A stretch of DNA of 25,060 bases, from contig DAIRVG010000085.1 in assembly GCA_036802945.1 (NCBI GenBank), forward strand, positions 1 through 25,060, written 5' to 3'. This DNA is from Gp6-AA40 sp036802945 (GTDB lineage Bacteria; Acidobacteriota; Vicinamibacteria; Vicinamibacterales; UBA2999). Shown one piece after another: positions 13,890-23,055 of this stretch. The position numbers and the translations under genes are program-made. Position 1 is the first letter of the stretch. Each line of letters begins with the position of its first letter. The notes under the pieces are model-generated. The model saw only the letters and a list, made by a program, of their open reading frames with translations, did no database searches and had not been told where the DNA came from.

Positions 13890-15449
13890 ATGATCTCCTT
13901 CATCCTGGTGATGGCATGCGCGATCGCGGCCGGTTGGCTCGCAAACCGCGTCCATGTGCCCTATCCGGTTGTGCTCGTCCTGGCAGGCATCGGGCTCGGC
14001 TTCGCGTACGACTGGCCGGAAATTGTGATCGAGCCGCATCTGGTACTCGCCATCGTGCTGCCCGCGGTCCTGTATCCAGCGGCCATCGAGACCTCGTGGC
14101 GCGATTTCCGCTTGAGCCTTCGCCCAATCCTTTTGCTTGCCATCGGCCTCGTGGCCACGACGACGCTGGCTGTGGGGATTGCATTCAAATGGCTGGTGCC
14201 AGAGGCGCCGTGGGCGGTCGCATTTGCGCTCGGTGCCATCGTCTCACCGCCGGACGCGGTCGCAGCAACCGCAGTACTGAGGCGTTTTCGACTGCCGCGC
14301 CGGATCGTGGCGTTGCTGGAGGGCGAGAGCCTCGTGAACGACGCAACCGGCCTCGTGCTGTACCGGTTCGCCGTAGCGACCGCGCTGACGGGCCTATTCT
14401 CCGGCTGGGCGCTGGTCGGAGAGTTTGGCCTGATCGCCCTCGGCGGGATTGCGCTCGGCATCGCAATGGGATGGATCACCTCGAAGCTGCAGGAACGCCT
14501 GCATGATCCGATGCTCGAACTGGCGCTGTCCCTGACAACTCCTTTTGCGACCTATTGGCTGTGCGAACGGCTGCAACTGTCCGGTGTCCTCGGCGTGGTC
14601 GCCGTCGGACTGTACCGGTCGCAATGGTCTCATCAGGGCACGTCTGCGCTTGCGCGGCTCAATATTCGGACCTTCTGGAGTGCGGTCGTATTCGTGGTCA
14701 ATTGCCTGGTGTTTGTTTTCATCGGCATCCAATTGCCGCTGATTGCCGATTCGCTCCTGGGGCAACAGGCCCTGTCCTGGCCACGGATCGTCGGCTTGAT
14801 CGCCGTGTTGAGTCTGGTCGCGATCGGCGTGCGATTTCTCTGGATTTTCACGGCGACCTACGGCGTGCGCTTGCTGCTGCCGTCGTTGAGTCGTCGTGAT
14901 CCCGCGTCCGCCCGGGTTTCAACCTTGGTTAGCTGGAGTGGCATGCGGGGTGTCGTTTCCCTGGCCGCCGCGCTCGCGCTCCCAGTCGCGTTGCCGAGCG
15001 GCGAACCATTTCCGCAGCGCGACCTCGTGATCCTGCTCGTGTTCGGTATCGTATTCGTGACGCTGGTCGGCCAGGGGCTGACGCTGCCGGCCTTGATCAA
15101 GGCGTTGCGAGTCGAGAAGGACACCTCCGGAGCGACTGAAACCGAACTCGCGCGCGAGGCGATGCGCAGTGCGGCGGTTCAGGCCGTGAACGAATTGGTC
15201 GCAGAACACGGTTTGCCCGCACACGAAGCCGTCGCAGTGAAGCGTTTCTTCAACAGTCGGTCACACTACCGCCCAGATGGCGCGCTTTCGCTCGACAGCG
15301 AGTCGCGCCTGTGGCTTGGCGCGGCAGCGGCGCAGCGCAACGCGCTGATCCAGCTATGGCAGATAGGCGAGATCGGCGACGACGTGCTGAACCGCCTCGA
15401 GCGCGAGCTCGACCTTGCCGAAGCGCGCTTTGTGCGCGAAGAGTTCTGA
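13890..15449 (+). CDS. CPA1-family Na+/H+ antiporter
   Basis: This 519-aa inner-membrane cation/proton antiporter starts at ATG 13890, which begins directly with the first transmembrane segment (ISFILVMACAIAAGWLA). About twelve hydrophobic segments follow, with family landmarks: AIVSPPDAVAATAVLRR, the ion-binding pair N150-D151 in GESLVNDATGLVLYRF, and the SWSGMRGVVSLAAALALP segment late in the membrane domain. The last about 110 residues are a charged cytoplasmic tail (many Glu/Arg, ending RFVREEF). All transport residues I can check are present. It presumably serves pH or sodium homeostasis and follows the DUF3187 gene in a likely two-gene unit. Confidence 0.93.
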   Translation: MISFILVMACAIAAGWLANRVHVPYPVVLVLAGIGLGFAYDWPEIVIEPHLVLAIVLPAVLYPAAIETSWRDFRLSLRPILLLAIGLVATTTLAVGIAFKWLVPEAPWAVAFALGAIVSPPDAVAATAVLRRFRLPRRIVALLEGESLVNDATGLVLYRFAVATALTGLFSGWALVGEFGLIALGGIALGIAMGWITSKLQERLHDPMLELALSLTTPFATYWLCERLQLSGVLGVVAVGLYRSQWSHQGTSALARLNIRTFWSAVVFVVNCLVFVFIGIQLPLIADSLLGQQALSWPRIVGLIAVLSLVAIGVRFLWIFTATYGVRLLLPSLSRRDPASARVSTLVSWSGMRGVVSLAAALALPVALPSGEPFPQRDLVILLVFGIVFVTLVGQGLTLPALIKALRVEKDTSGATETELAREAMRSAAVQAVNELVAEHGLPAHEAVAVKRFFNSRSHYRPDGALSLDSESRLWLGAAAAQRNALIQLWQIGEIGDDVLNRLERELDLAEARFVREEF

Positions 15450-15515
15450 TGGCTGACAAGGACGCAGCAGGCGTCCGCGGCATATGCTGTCAACGGTTTT
15501 GACGCTGGTGACGTG

Positions 15516-16802
15516 ATGAGCACACGACGAAGTTTCCTTTCCACTCTTGCGGTCCCCGGCCTCTTGCTGGGCGCGGCGCCCGGCTTGCAGGCGCTCACTC
15601 GGGCGGCGCCATTCGTGCCGGAGGCGCAGGCAAATGACGCGGCCGTGTTCGCGGCGGCGCGCGAGCACTTCTTGATCCCCGCAGGCGTCGCCTACTGCAA
15701 TACCGGCACGCTGGGCGCATCGCCGCGGGAAGTGGTGGATGCGCTGACCGAAGGCATTCGCCGCATCGAGACCGATCTCGCGGCCTGGCCTTACGAACAG
15801 CCCGATGGCGAACCGCTGACCGGATACCAGCAATTGCTCGAGGTCCGTCAGGCGCTGGGGCGGTTCGTCAATGCGTCTGCTGACGAGATCGCACTCACGC
15901 AGAACGCGACGATGGCAATCAACTTTCTCGCTAATGGTCTCGACCTGGCACCGGGTGACGAGGTCATCAGCACCGATCAGGAGCACGGCGGCGGCATCTC
16001 GCCCTGGCGTCTGCTGGCGAAGCGCCGCGGAATCGTCGTGAAGGAACTGCCGCTCGAGCCGGCCCTCGTGGGCGGGCCGGATGCGATCGTGCGCTTGTTC
16101 GAGTCCGCGATGACGCCGCGCACGAAAGTCGTGATGTTCAGCCACATCACGAGTGGGCTTGGCGTACTGCTGCCGACCCGCGATCTGTGTGCGCTAGCGC
16201 AGAGCCACGGCGCGCTCGCCATCTTGGACGGCGCGCAGGCCGTGGGTCAGATCCAGGTGGACCTGCAAGCGCTCGGCTGCGATGCCTACGTCGGCAGCCC
16301 GCACAAGTGGATGATGGCGCCGAAAGGCACCGGCTTCATGTATCTCCGGCGCGATGTGCAGGACCGGTTCTGGACGACGCTGGCGAGTTACCAGTGGGAC
16401 AACCTCAAAGATGGCGCCTTTCGGTTCATGCAGTTCGGTACCGGAAGTGTTCCCGTGGTGGACGGCCTGATGGCGGCACTGCGCTTCATCGAGAAAATCG
16501 GCATGTCGCGGATCGAGCGCTGGGATGCAGGCCTCACGAAGCGCCTGCGCGACGGCCTGGCGAACATCCCGAATGTGCGTATCGCGTCACCCGCCGACCC
16601 GCGGCTGACAACGGCAATCACGACTTTTCGCGTCAATGGCGTGCAGGCCAAGGCACTCCAGGACGCGCTGTGGGCAAAGCGCGTGCGCGTCCGTGCGCAG
16701 AACGACGAGCGGGGAGTGCGGTTGTCGGCCCATATGTACGTCAGTCCGGCAGACGTGGACGTGACCCTCGACGTCACCCGCGAGATTGCCGCACGGGCGT
16801 AA
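15516..16802 (+). CDS. Tat-leader PLP-dependent enzyme, class V aminotransferase fold
   Basis: This is a 428-aa protein. ATG 15516 (or GTG 15513) opens a twin-arginine leader, STRRSFLSTLAV, followed by a hydrophobic stretch. The class V fold shows CNTGTLGASPREV, TQNATMAINFLANGL, the cofactor aspartate in LDGAQAVGQ, and the Schiff-base lysine K264 in GSPHKWMMAPKGTGF. It resembles isopenicillin-N-epimerase-like enzymes. PvdN of Pseudomonas is a named precedent for a Tat-exported enzyme of this fold, folded with PLP before export. The substrate is unknown. The gene is 66 nt after the antiporter and 93 nt before the AsmA-family gene, so operon membership is uncertain. Confidence 0.9.
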   Translation: MSTRRSFLSTLAVPGLLLGAAPGLQALTRAAPFVPEAQANDAAVFAAAREHFLIPAGVAYCNTGTLGASPREVVDALTEGIRRIETDLAAWPYEQPDGEPLTGYQQLLEVRQALGRFVNASADEIALTQNATMAINFLANGLDLAPGDEVISTDQEHGGGISPWRLLAKRRGIVVKELPLEPALVGGPDAIVRLFESAMTPRTKVVMFSHITSGLGVLLPTRDLCALAQSHGALAILDGAQAVGQIQVDLQALGCDAYVGSPHKWMMAPKGTGFMYLRRDVQDRFWTTLASYQWDNLKDGAFRFMQFGTGSVPVVDGLMAALRFIEKIGMSRIERWDAGLTKRLRDGLANIPNVRIASPADPRLTTAITTFRVNGVQAKALQDALWAKRVRVRAQNDERGVRLSAHMYVSPADVDVTLDVTREIAARA

Positions 16803-16895
16803 GACCAAAGTCCATCTCGACATCTACCTGGACATTCTGCAGGCTTCAGGCAGGGGGGGTCCGCTCACAACTAGAAGCAGAGAATTGACAGTCAC

Positions 16896-19265
16896 GTGTC
16901 GTTGCGCCGTGTCGTCGTCATCGTGCTTTCAGTCGCGGGAGCCTTGCTCCTCGCGATCGTGCTCTATGTCGCTTTCGGCGACCTGGGTCGACACAAGGGG
17001 CAGGTCGAGGCTTTTGTCACGAAGCAGATGGGCCGACCATTCGCGATAGACGGAACGTTCGAGCTCAAAGTGCTGCCATCCGTATCCGTCCTCGCCGAGC
17101 GCGTCCGCATCGGCAACGCGGAGTGGGGCACGAAGCCGCAGATGGTGGAAGTCGGTCGCTTCTCGACGCACATCGGGCTGTGGTCGCTGATCTCAGGCCC
17201 GGTGGATGTCCGTTCGTTCGAGCTGGCCGATGTCTCAGTGCTGCTCGAAAGGAATCGCGAGGGCGGCGATAACTGGACGCTGTCGGACGAGGATGAGGCT
17301 AAAGAAGAAGCCTCGCTCGACTCCGGCGTCACTGAGTTCCCGGTGGTCATCCAGCACGCGAAACTAAGCAAAGTGGAAATCACCTATCGCGAGCCCGGAG
17401 CGCCGGACCGCGTCGCGCTCCTCGAAACGCTGACCATCGAACCCGGTACCGACGGCCTGCTGGCGATCTCCGGCAATGGAAGGTTCGACGAGTTCAGGAC
17501 GAAAGTGGACGGACACCTGGGGCCCATCGATTCGCTTTTCTCCGGGCGGAACATCCGCATGGAGATACAGGCTGCGATCGAGAGGCTGCAACTCGACATC
17601 AATGGCAGCCTCGGGCGTCTTGATCCGCTGGACGGTGCGGATCTCGCCCTCAAGCTCGAGCATCCGGATCTCGGCGGGATGCTCAAGAACCTTCGATTAC
17701 CGGTCATTGCAACCGGTACGCTCAACGTCGACATCCGGCTGAAAGACGCCGGCGATCTGAGCCAGCTCGATCTCGACGCGAAGCTCGGCGACATCACGGC
17801 AAAAGCGAATGGAACACTGCAAACTCTCGGCCTTCCCGGCTCGGATCTGAAGTTCGAAGCCTCAGTCGCTGACGCGGCCCGGATCGCGCAGGTTTTCGAT
17901 GTGAAAGACGTGCCGGCCGAGCGCTTTACGGCCGGCGGTCGAGTTGCGTCCTCGGAGGAAGAAATCAGAATCGACGGACTCAGCGCCAAATTCGCCGGGG
18001 CGCAGGTGAAGGCCGACGGCACGATCCGCCTGGCTCGCGACCGGGACGCCGACATCCGATTCGAGCTCAGCGCCGAGAACCTTCGGAGATTACGCAAGGC
18101 GCTGCCGGATGTCCCGCTCTCCATGAGCGGCAACTTCATCGAAAGTCGCGACAAATTTGAGCTCAAGGACTTCACGTCGCGTATCGGTGAGACCGAGGTC
18201 TCCGGATCGGCGTCGATGGCGCGAAATGACAGGGACAAGGGCCGCCTCGAAGCCGAGATTGCGTCGCCGCGTCTCGACCTCACGCCGTTTACCAAGAAGG
18301 AGGCGGACAGCAAAGCGAAGACGCAAGAGCAGAAGGCCAAGTATGTTTTTAGCGAAAAACCTATTTCGCTCGACGGGTTGAAGCGCAACGATGCGAAGCT
18401 GCATTTCGTGTTCAACGAGGTGAAGCTCGCCGACAGAACGCTGAAGGACGTTGATGGCACGCTGGTCGTCGAAGCCGGGCAGCTGGCGTTCGAAGGACGC
18501 GCGCGCGGCGGCTACGGCGGCACGATCGACAGCGTACTCAAGCTGACATCGACGAGCGACCAGGCGGCCGACTTCGACCTCAAGCTGAACATCAAGGACG
18601 TGAAAACCGGCCGTGGCGCCGGCGAGGGCATCGACCCCAGCCTCGGTCCGCCGACCAGCGTCGAGGCGCACCTGCGGGCAAGCGGCAGTTCAGCGCGCCA
18701 GATGGCCTCGTCCGCCAATGGGCTCGTCTTGCTGACGCAAGGTCCTGGCAGGGCCAAGAGCGGCGCTGTCGACGCGCTCGGGGGCGGCATCCTCGGCCAG
18801 CTCGCGGGCAAGCTGAATCCGTTTGCGGCGCAGGACCCGTTTACCCAACTGGACTGCACCGTGACCCGGGTCGACATCAAGGACGGCCAGGCGACGGTCG
18901 AGCCCGTGCTCGTACAGCTAGAGAAAGTCACCATCACCGCGGCCGGTAAAGTGGATCTTCACACCGAAGATCTCACGGTCGAATTCAACACCAGTCCGCG
19001 CGAGGGCATAGGCGTCAGCCCGGGAATGTTTACCAATCCCTTCATCAAGCTCGAAGGGACACTCGCGAGCCCCAGGATTGCGATTGGCGGCAAGGGCGTG
19101 GCATCCGGTGCGGTCGCCGTTGCAACCGGCGGCGTTTCAGTCGTGGCGAAAGGCCTCGTTGACCGCGCCCGCGGAGAAGCGGACTTGTGCAAGGAGTCAC
19201 TCGAACAGGCGAAGCACCCGGCGGCACGGGCGGATGACAAGGCGATAGCCGGCGCCAAGCCATGA
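16896..19265 (+). CDS. AsmA-family envelope protein
   Basis: This 789-aa protein has one N-terminal transmembrane helix (residues about 5-28, VVVIVLSVAGALLLAIVLYV) and a large periplasmic part. The N-terminal AsmA domain follows (KGQVEAFVTKQMGRPFAIDG, VLAERVRIGN, RSFELADVSVLLERN), then repeating beta-rich segments and an AsmA C-terminal region (EAHLRASGSS, LGGGILGQLAGKLNPF, CTVTRVDIKDGQATVEP, then EFNTSPREGIGVSPG). AsmA-like proteins are linked to phospholipid transport and outer-membrane homeostasis. The start is GTG 16896. A TTGACA just upstream leaves no room for a promoter. A Lys/Glu-rich linker lies around residues 460-490. Length and layout are normal for the family. Confidence 0.92.
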   Translation: MSLRRVVVIVLSVAGALLLAIVLYVAFGDLGRHKGQVEAFVTKQMGRPFAIDGTFELKVLPSVSVLAERVRIGNAEWGTKPQMVEVGRFSTHIGLWSLISGPVDVRSFELADVSVLLERNREGGDNWTLSDEDEAKEEASLDSGVTEFPVVIQHAKLSKVEITYREPGAPDRVALLETLTIEPGTDGLLAISGNGRFDEFRTKVDGHLGPIDSLFSGRNIRMEIQAAIERLQLDINGSLGRLDPLDGADLALKLEHPDLGGMLKNLRLPVIATGTLNVDIRLKDAGDLSQLDLDAKLGDITAKANGTLQTLGLPGSDLKFEASVADAARIAQVFDVKDVPAERFTAGGRVASSEEEIRIDGLSAKFAGAQVKADGTIRLARDRDADIRFELSAENLRRLRKALPDVPLSMSGNFIESRDKFELKDFTSRIGETEVSGSASMARNDRDKGRLEAEIASPRLDLTPFTKKEADSKAKTQEQKAKYVFSEKPISLDGLKRNDAKLHFVFNEVKLADRTLKDVDGTLVVEAGQLAFEGRARGGYGGTIDSVLKLTSTSDQAADFDLKLNIKDVKTGRGAGEGIDPSLGPPTSVEAHLRASGSSARQMASSANGLVLLTQGPGRAKSGAVDALGGGILGQLAGKLNPFAAQDPFTQLDCTVTRVDIKDGQATVEPVLVQLEKVTITAAGKVDLHTEDLTVEFNTSPREGIGVSPGMFTNPFIKLEGTLASPRIAIGGKGVASGAVAVATGGVSVVAKGLVDRARGEADLCKESLEQAKHPAARADDKAIAGAKP

Positions 19266-19401
19266 CTGAGCCGCCCTTGGCGCATCCCATCTGAATCAAT
19301 GGTTTAGTGCCCTTTGCGGGGGTGGGGGCCGGTCCATCAGATTCCGTACGGGTCTGGTGTAGGCTTTGCATCAAGCGATTCAGGGGATCGGGCACTCATC
19401 C

Positions 19402-20706
19402 ATGAACTCGGCTGTCATCCGAGTCATCGTCACCGCCGTGGTAGCTGTCGGGGCATTCGGCAGCACAGCCTCTTTGGCCCAGGATTCGCGAACCGATGCT
19501 GAGTACGTATTGCGCGCCCGTTCCGGCACGCAGGGTGCGGTGCGTGTTTCCGCGGCGGCACTTTCGGCCAAGGAGAGCGCCGCCGTGTATGGCGCGCCGC
19601 TCGCCGACGAGTTGATCCAGCCAGTCTGGATCGAGGTCGAGAATAACGAGGATGTTCCCTACTGGTTGATGTTTGCGGGACTCGACCCCGATTTCATTCC
19701 TGGATCGGAAGCGGCCGAAGCAATGGCTCCACGAGAGTCAGGCCGCAAGCTGGAGGAGCTGGATCGCCGTTTCAGCGAGCTGGCTTTCAGGAATCCAGTT
19801 CCTCCCGGGGCCAAGGTGTCGGGTTTCGTCCTTACGAATCTCCACGAGGGCGCGAAGCTCTTGCAGATCGACTTGTTCGCGGATCGGCGCAGCCACAGCT
19901 TTTCCTTCCTGGCTGCGGTTCCCGGCCTGCGGACCGACTACCAGGAGAGCAGGGTCTTCGACAGCGATCATGTTGCGGCGAATGGCAGCATCGTCGACTT
20001 TACAAATGACACGGAGTTCGTGGCGGCTCTTGAGGCGCTGCCCTGTTGCGCGACCAACAAGGACAGCTCGCGCAATGGCGACCCGCTGAACCTCGTCATC
20101 ATCGGCGGCGTCGAGGACGCTTTTTCTTCGCTCGTTCGCCGCGGCTGGAGCCCGACGGAGGTGACCTGGAAGGGATCGGTGATGCGGATGATGAGCTCCG
20201 CCATGTCCCGGGAACGCTACCCGTACGCGCCGATCAGCGACCTGTACCTGTTTGGCCGTCCGCAGGACGTCGCGCTTCAGAAGTCGCGTGACAATATCCA
20301 CCAGCGGAATCATCTGCGGCTCTGGCGGAGCTCGATGCTTTACCACGGCAAGCCCGTCTGGGTCGGCCAGATCAGTCGCGACATCGGCAGCCGGATGACA
20401 ATCCACTCGCCGACATTCACCACGCACAAGATCGACCCCGACGTGGACGAGGCCGCCAGGGCCCTGCTGGAAGATCTCGTCTATTCCCAGGGCCTTCGTG
20501 CCATCGGACTGGTCAAGGGTGTCGGTGCGGCGCCGAAGAGTGCCCCACGTGAGAATCTGACGACCGACCCCTATTTTACGGCCGGAATGCGCAGCGTCCT
20601 GCTGTTCGACAGCGTGCTGACGTCTCTGACCGACATTGAGATACTTCCGTGGCAACCCTTTGAACAGGGGTTCTTGAAGCAGCCGATCGAGACGGACGAC
20701 CCATGA
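19402..20706 (+). CDS. Exported LssY_C-domain protein, first copy
   Basis: This 434-aa protein starts at ATG 19402, giving a signal peptide (VIRVIVTAVVAVGAFGSTA, cleavage near SLA before QDSRT). The N-terminal half (residues about 40-190) is a beta-rich region containing QPVWIEVENNED and a PNPVPPG-like turn (FRNPVPPGAKVSGFVLTN). The C-terminal half matches the LssY C-terminal domain pattern: LPCCATNKD, GDPLNLVIIGG, RRGWSPTEVTW, LYLFGRPQDVALQKSR, HLRLWRS and TFTTHKIDPDVDEAR-like text. LssY was named in Legionella; the molecular function of the domain is not established to my knowledge. The stop overlaps the next start as ATGA. The 136-nt gap before it shows no promoter I can defend. Confidence 0.82.
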   Translation: MNSAVIRVIVTAVVAVGAFGSTASLAQDSRTDAEYVLRARSGTQGAVRVSAAALSAKESAAVYGAPLADELIQPVWIEVENNEDVPYWLMFAGLDPDFIPGSEAAEAMAPRESGRKLEELDRRFSELAFRNPVPPGAKVSGFVLTNLHEGAKLLQIDLFADRRSHSFSFLAAVPGLRTDYQESRVFDSDHVAANGSIVDFTNDTEFVAALEALPCCATNKDSSRNGDPLNLVIIGGVEDAFSSLVRRGWSPTEVTWKGSVMRMMSSAMSRERYPYAPISDLYLFGRPQDVALQKSRDNIHQRNHLRLWRSSMLYHGKPVWVGQISRDIGSRMTIHSPTFTTHKIDPDVDEAARALLEDLVYSQGLRAIGLVKGVGAAPKSAPRENLTTDPYFTAGMRSVLLFDSVLTSLTDIEILPWQPFEQGFLKQPIETDDP

Positions 20707-21950
20707 GCCTGCCCTCGGTACACGTTCGTCCAGCAGGAAGCCTCACTTGTCTGGCCTGGATGGTGATCGCTCTTTCCGGTTGCGCCACATGGACGGTACC
20801 TACCGACTCTGGCGACACGTTGTTGCGAGCACGGGCCGTCACGGAAGCAGGAAGTGGCGTAGTGGTCAGCGCCACGGTGCTCGGTCCCGAGGACAGCAGG
20901 CGCATGCTGGGGTCGGACGTAAACGCTGCCGGCGTGCAGCCGGTCTGGATTGAAGTCAGGAACGACTCCGAGCACATGCTCTGGCTGCTGCGTGCCGGCG
21001 CGGACCCGGATTACTTCTCGCCTTTGGAGGTGGCCTGGTCGGCGCACGTCAAACTGGCGCGCGAAACCAACGCGCGCATCGACGAGCACTTCAGCGGACT
21101 GGCATTCCCCAATCCGATTCCCGCGCACGGCACGAGCAGCGGAATCCTGTACACGAATCCCCAGCCTGTAATGAAGCTGCTCACCGTCGACCTGCTGGGC
21201 AGCAAGATGATGATTCCCTTCACCCTGTTTCTTCCGGTGCCCGGCGATGTTGCGAGCGCCAGGGAAGTGATTCATCAATACGCTGCCACGGAAATCGTCA
21301 ATTACGACGACCTGGATGCCCTGCATGCAGCGCTCGCGAGCCTGCCTTGCTGCGCGGCGACGGCTGACGGTCGCCTGGTTGGCGAGCCGCTCAATGTCGT
21401 GCTCATCGGCAATCCCGATGACATCGCTGCCGCCGTCAACAGGCGTGGTTATCGGCGAGGTCAGTCGGGGGGGGATGTGTCACAGCAGGTGTTTGGTCGA
21501 CCGGCGGACTTGACTGCCCGCAAGCGCGTCAAGGCCGGCGCGTCGGAAAGCTGGCTACGTATCTGGCGCGCTCCGCTAAGCTATCGCGACGACATGGTGT
21601 TCGTGGCCCAGGCCGGGAGGCCTATCGGAGGGAGATTCGTTGATGAAGCGACGCCGGTTATTCGCGTGCATGCCGACGTGGACGAAGTCCGCAATCAGCT
21701 GATTCACGATTTCATGTACTCCGGAGGCCTCGAGAAGCTTGCATTCGTGAGCGGCGTCGGCGTGGTCACGCCCGATCGGCCGAGGACTTTGCCCGGAGGC
21801 GGCAGCTACTTCACGGATGGGAGACGGGTCGCCCTGTTCCTCAGCACTCGGCCGCGGACGTTTGCCGAAGTGGAAATTCTGGAGTGGGAACCGATTCTGC
21901 CGGCACGTCCCGCCGAGGCGACAAAGGACGCGAGCGGTGCGAGTAACTGA
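20703..21950 (+). CDS. LssY_C-domain lipoprotein, second copy
   Basis: This 415-aa paralog of the preceding protein is a lipoprotein: the leader ends in a lipobox, IALSGC, so the mature N-terminus is a lipidated Cys. The shared order of motifs is QPVWIEVRND, AFPNPIPAHGT, LPCCAAT, GEPLNVVLIGN, RRGY, FGRPADLTARKR, WLRIWRA, ADVDEVRNQL and SGGLEKLAFVSGVG. Between RRGY and FGRP it is about 21 residues shorter than its neighbour and lacks that copy's WSPTEVTW stretch. This shortening falls beside a run of eight Gs at 21467-21474. The ATGA overlap upstream and 14-nt overlap downstream indicate translational coupling. Function unknown. Confidence 0.82.
   Translation: MSLPSVHVRPAGSLTCLAWMVIALSGCATWTVPTDSGDTLLRARAVTEAGSGVVVSATVLGPEDSRRMLGSDVNAAGVQPVWIEVRNDSEHMLWLLRAGADPDYFSPLEVAWSAHVKLARETNARIDEHFSGLAFPNPIPAHGTSSGILYTNPQPVMKLLTVDLLGSKMMIPFTLFLPVPGDVASAREVIHQYAATEIVNYDDLDALHAALASLPCCAATADGRLVGEPLNVVLIGNPDDIAAAVNRRGYRRGQSGGDVSQQVFGRPADLTARKRVKAGASESWLRIWRAPLSYRDDMVFVAQAGRPIGGRFVDEATPVIRVHADVDEVRNQLIHDFMYSGGLEKLAFVSGVGVVTPDRPRTLPGGGSYFTDGRRVALFLSTRPRTFAEVEILEWEPILPARPAEATKDASGASN
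21467..21474 (+). repeat. Run of eight G inside the second LssY_C gene
   Basis: This homopolymer is the longest G run I noticed in the window. The reading frame stays open across it and encodes SGGD. It lies where the protein is about 21 residues shorter than its paralog. Possible slippage site or assembly-sensitive spot. Confidence 0.6.
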
Positions 21951-23025
21951 ACGTATCGGCGGCGTTGCCCGTCGCCGGCCAATGCTGCTGGCAATTCTCG
22001 CCGCTGTCGTAGTAAGCGCCTGCGCCACGACATCGCCGCCACCCGTAGACAAGTACACGATCGAAGTGCCGGACGGCGTGACCGATGCGCGCGGGCGCTT
22101 CAGGGAGATCTACTGCGCGGTCCTGCAGCAGCATGGAACCGATCTGCCGGACTATCGTCCCTGCGAGGAAGCCCTGACGCCGGTGAGCAATGAACCCGCG
22201 GTTACTGGAAGACCGGTGCCACTGGACTCGTCGCGCCGGCGGCTCGCCGCGGCTGTGGTGGCCGGCGTCGGCTACAGCTGCTTTGCCAAGTGGCTCGAAC
22301 CGCCCGGCAGCGTGGCCGCACATCTGCGCAAGTATGAATACGACCAGTTCCTCATCGAGGTCGATGCGCTGTCGGGCATCGAAAAAAATGCACGGCAGAT
22401 CCGTGACGCAATCATGGCCATGCCGGAGGAGCCCGGTCCGCCCCGGCTCGTACTCGTTGGCTATTCCAAGGGTACGCCAGACATCCTCGAAGCCGTGGTC
22501 CGCTACCCCGAAATCCATGGACGCATCGCTGCGATCTTGAGTGCGGCCGGCGCCGTAGGCGGCTCCGCGCTCGCAAACGACGCGGAGCAGGAGAAGGCAG
22601 AGCTTCTTCGACACTGGCCAGGCGCGACCTGCGACAAGGGCGATGGTGGAGCCGTAATGAGCCTGCGCCCGGACGTCCGCATGTCGTGGATGGCGCAGAA
22701 TCCGCTGCCACCTGCGCTTCGCTACTACTCACTCGTCACGCTGCCGACACCCGACCGAGTGTCGCGTGTCATCGAGAAGTCGTACCGGAAACTCGGCGAG
22801 ATCGACTGGCGAAACGACAGCCAGGTTATCTATTCCGACCAGATCATTCCGGGAAGCACGCTGATCGGGTTTCTCAACAGCGATCACTGGGCCATCGCCG
22901 TGCCGGTGAACCGCTCACACTCGGTCATCAGCCGGTCGTTGGTGAACAAGAACGACTATCCGCGCGAAATACTGCTCGAAGCCGTGCTGCGCTTCATCGA
23001 GGAGGACCTGCAGAGCACCCAGTAG
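21937..23025 (+). CDS. Alpha/beta-hydrolase-fold lipoprotein
   Basis: This is a 362-aa protein. GTG 21937 is chosen because it overlaps the upstream gene by 14 nt, as expected for coupling, and gives a basic leader before the hydrophobic run and lipobox VVVSAC; ATG 21982 would also keep the lipobox. The body reads as an alpha/beta hydrolase: the nucleophile elbow GYSKG with S177 in RLVLVGYSKGTPD, then AAILSAAGAVGG, with D301 in YSDQIIPG and H317 in NSDHWAIAVP as likely partners. Two Cys pairs may form disulfides (YCAV...PCEE; TCDK). It could be a membrane-anchored esterase or lipase-like enzyme facing the periplasm; the substrate is unknown. It is last in the LssY_C operon and convergent with the next gene. 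Confidence 0.8.
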   Translation: MRVTERIGGVARRRPMLLAILAAVVVSACATTSPPPVDKYTIEVPDGVTDARGRFREIYCAVLQQHGTDLPDYRPCEEALTPVSNEPAVTGRPVPLDSSRRRLAAAVVAGVGYSCFAKWLEPPGSVAAHLRKYEYDQFLIEVDALSGIEKNARQIRDAIMAMPEEPGPPRLVLVGYSKGTPDILEAVVRYPEIHGRIAAILSAAGAVGGSALANDAEQEKAELLRHWPGATCDKGDGGAVMSLRPDVRMSWMAQNPLPPALRYYSLVTLPTPDRVSRVIEKSYRKLGEIDWRNDSQVIYSDQIIPGSTLIGFLNSDHWAIAVPVNRSHSVISRSLVNKNDYPREILLEAVLRFIEEDLQSTQ

Positions 23026-23055
23026 TCCGGTGATCGCCCTCCCGGCCGACTGGAA

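Noticed and set aside
16884..16889. TTGACA resembling a perfect -35 box
   Set aside because: It is 6 nt before the GTG start of the AsmA-family gene, leaving no space for a -10 box or leader for that gene.
19738..20655. Minus-strand open frame of about 305 codons opposite the first LssY_C gene
   Set aside because: Antisense to a gene with leader, paralog and conserved motifs; no domain seen.
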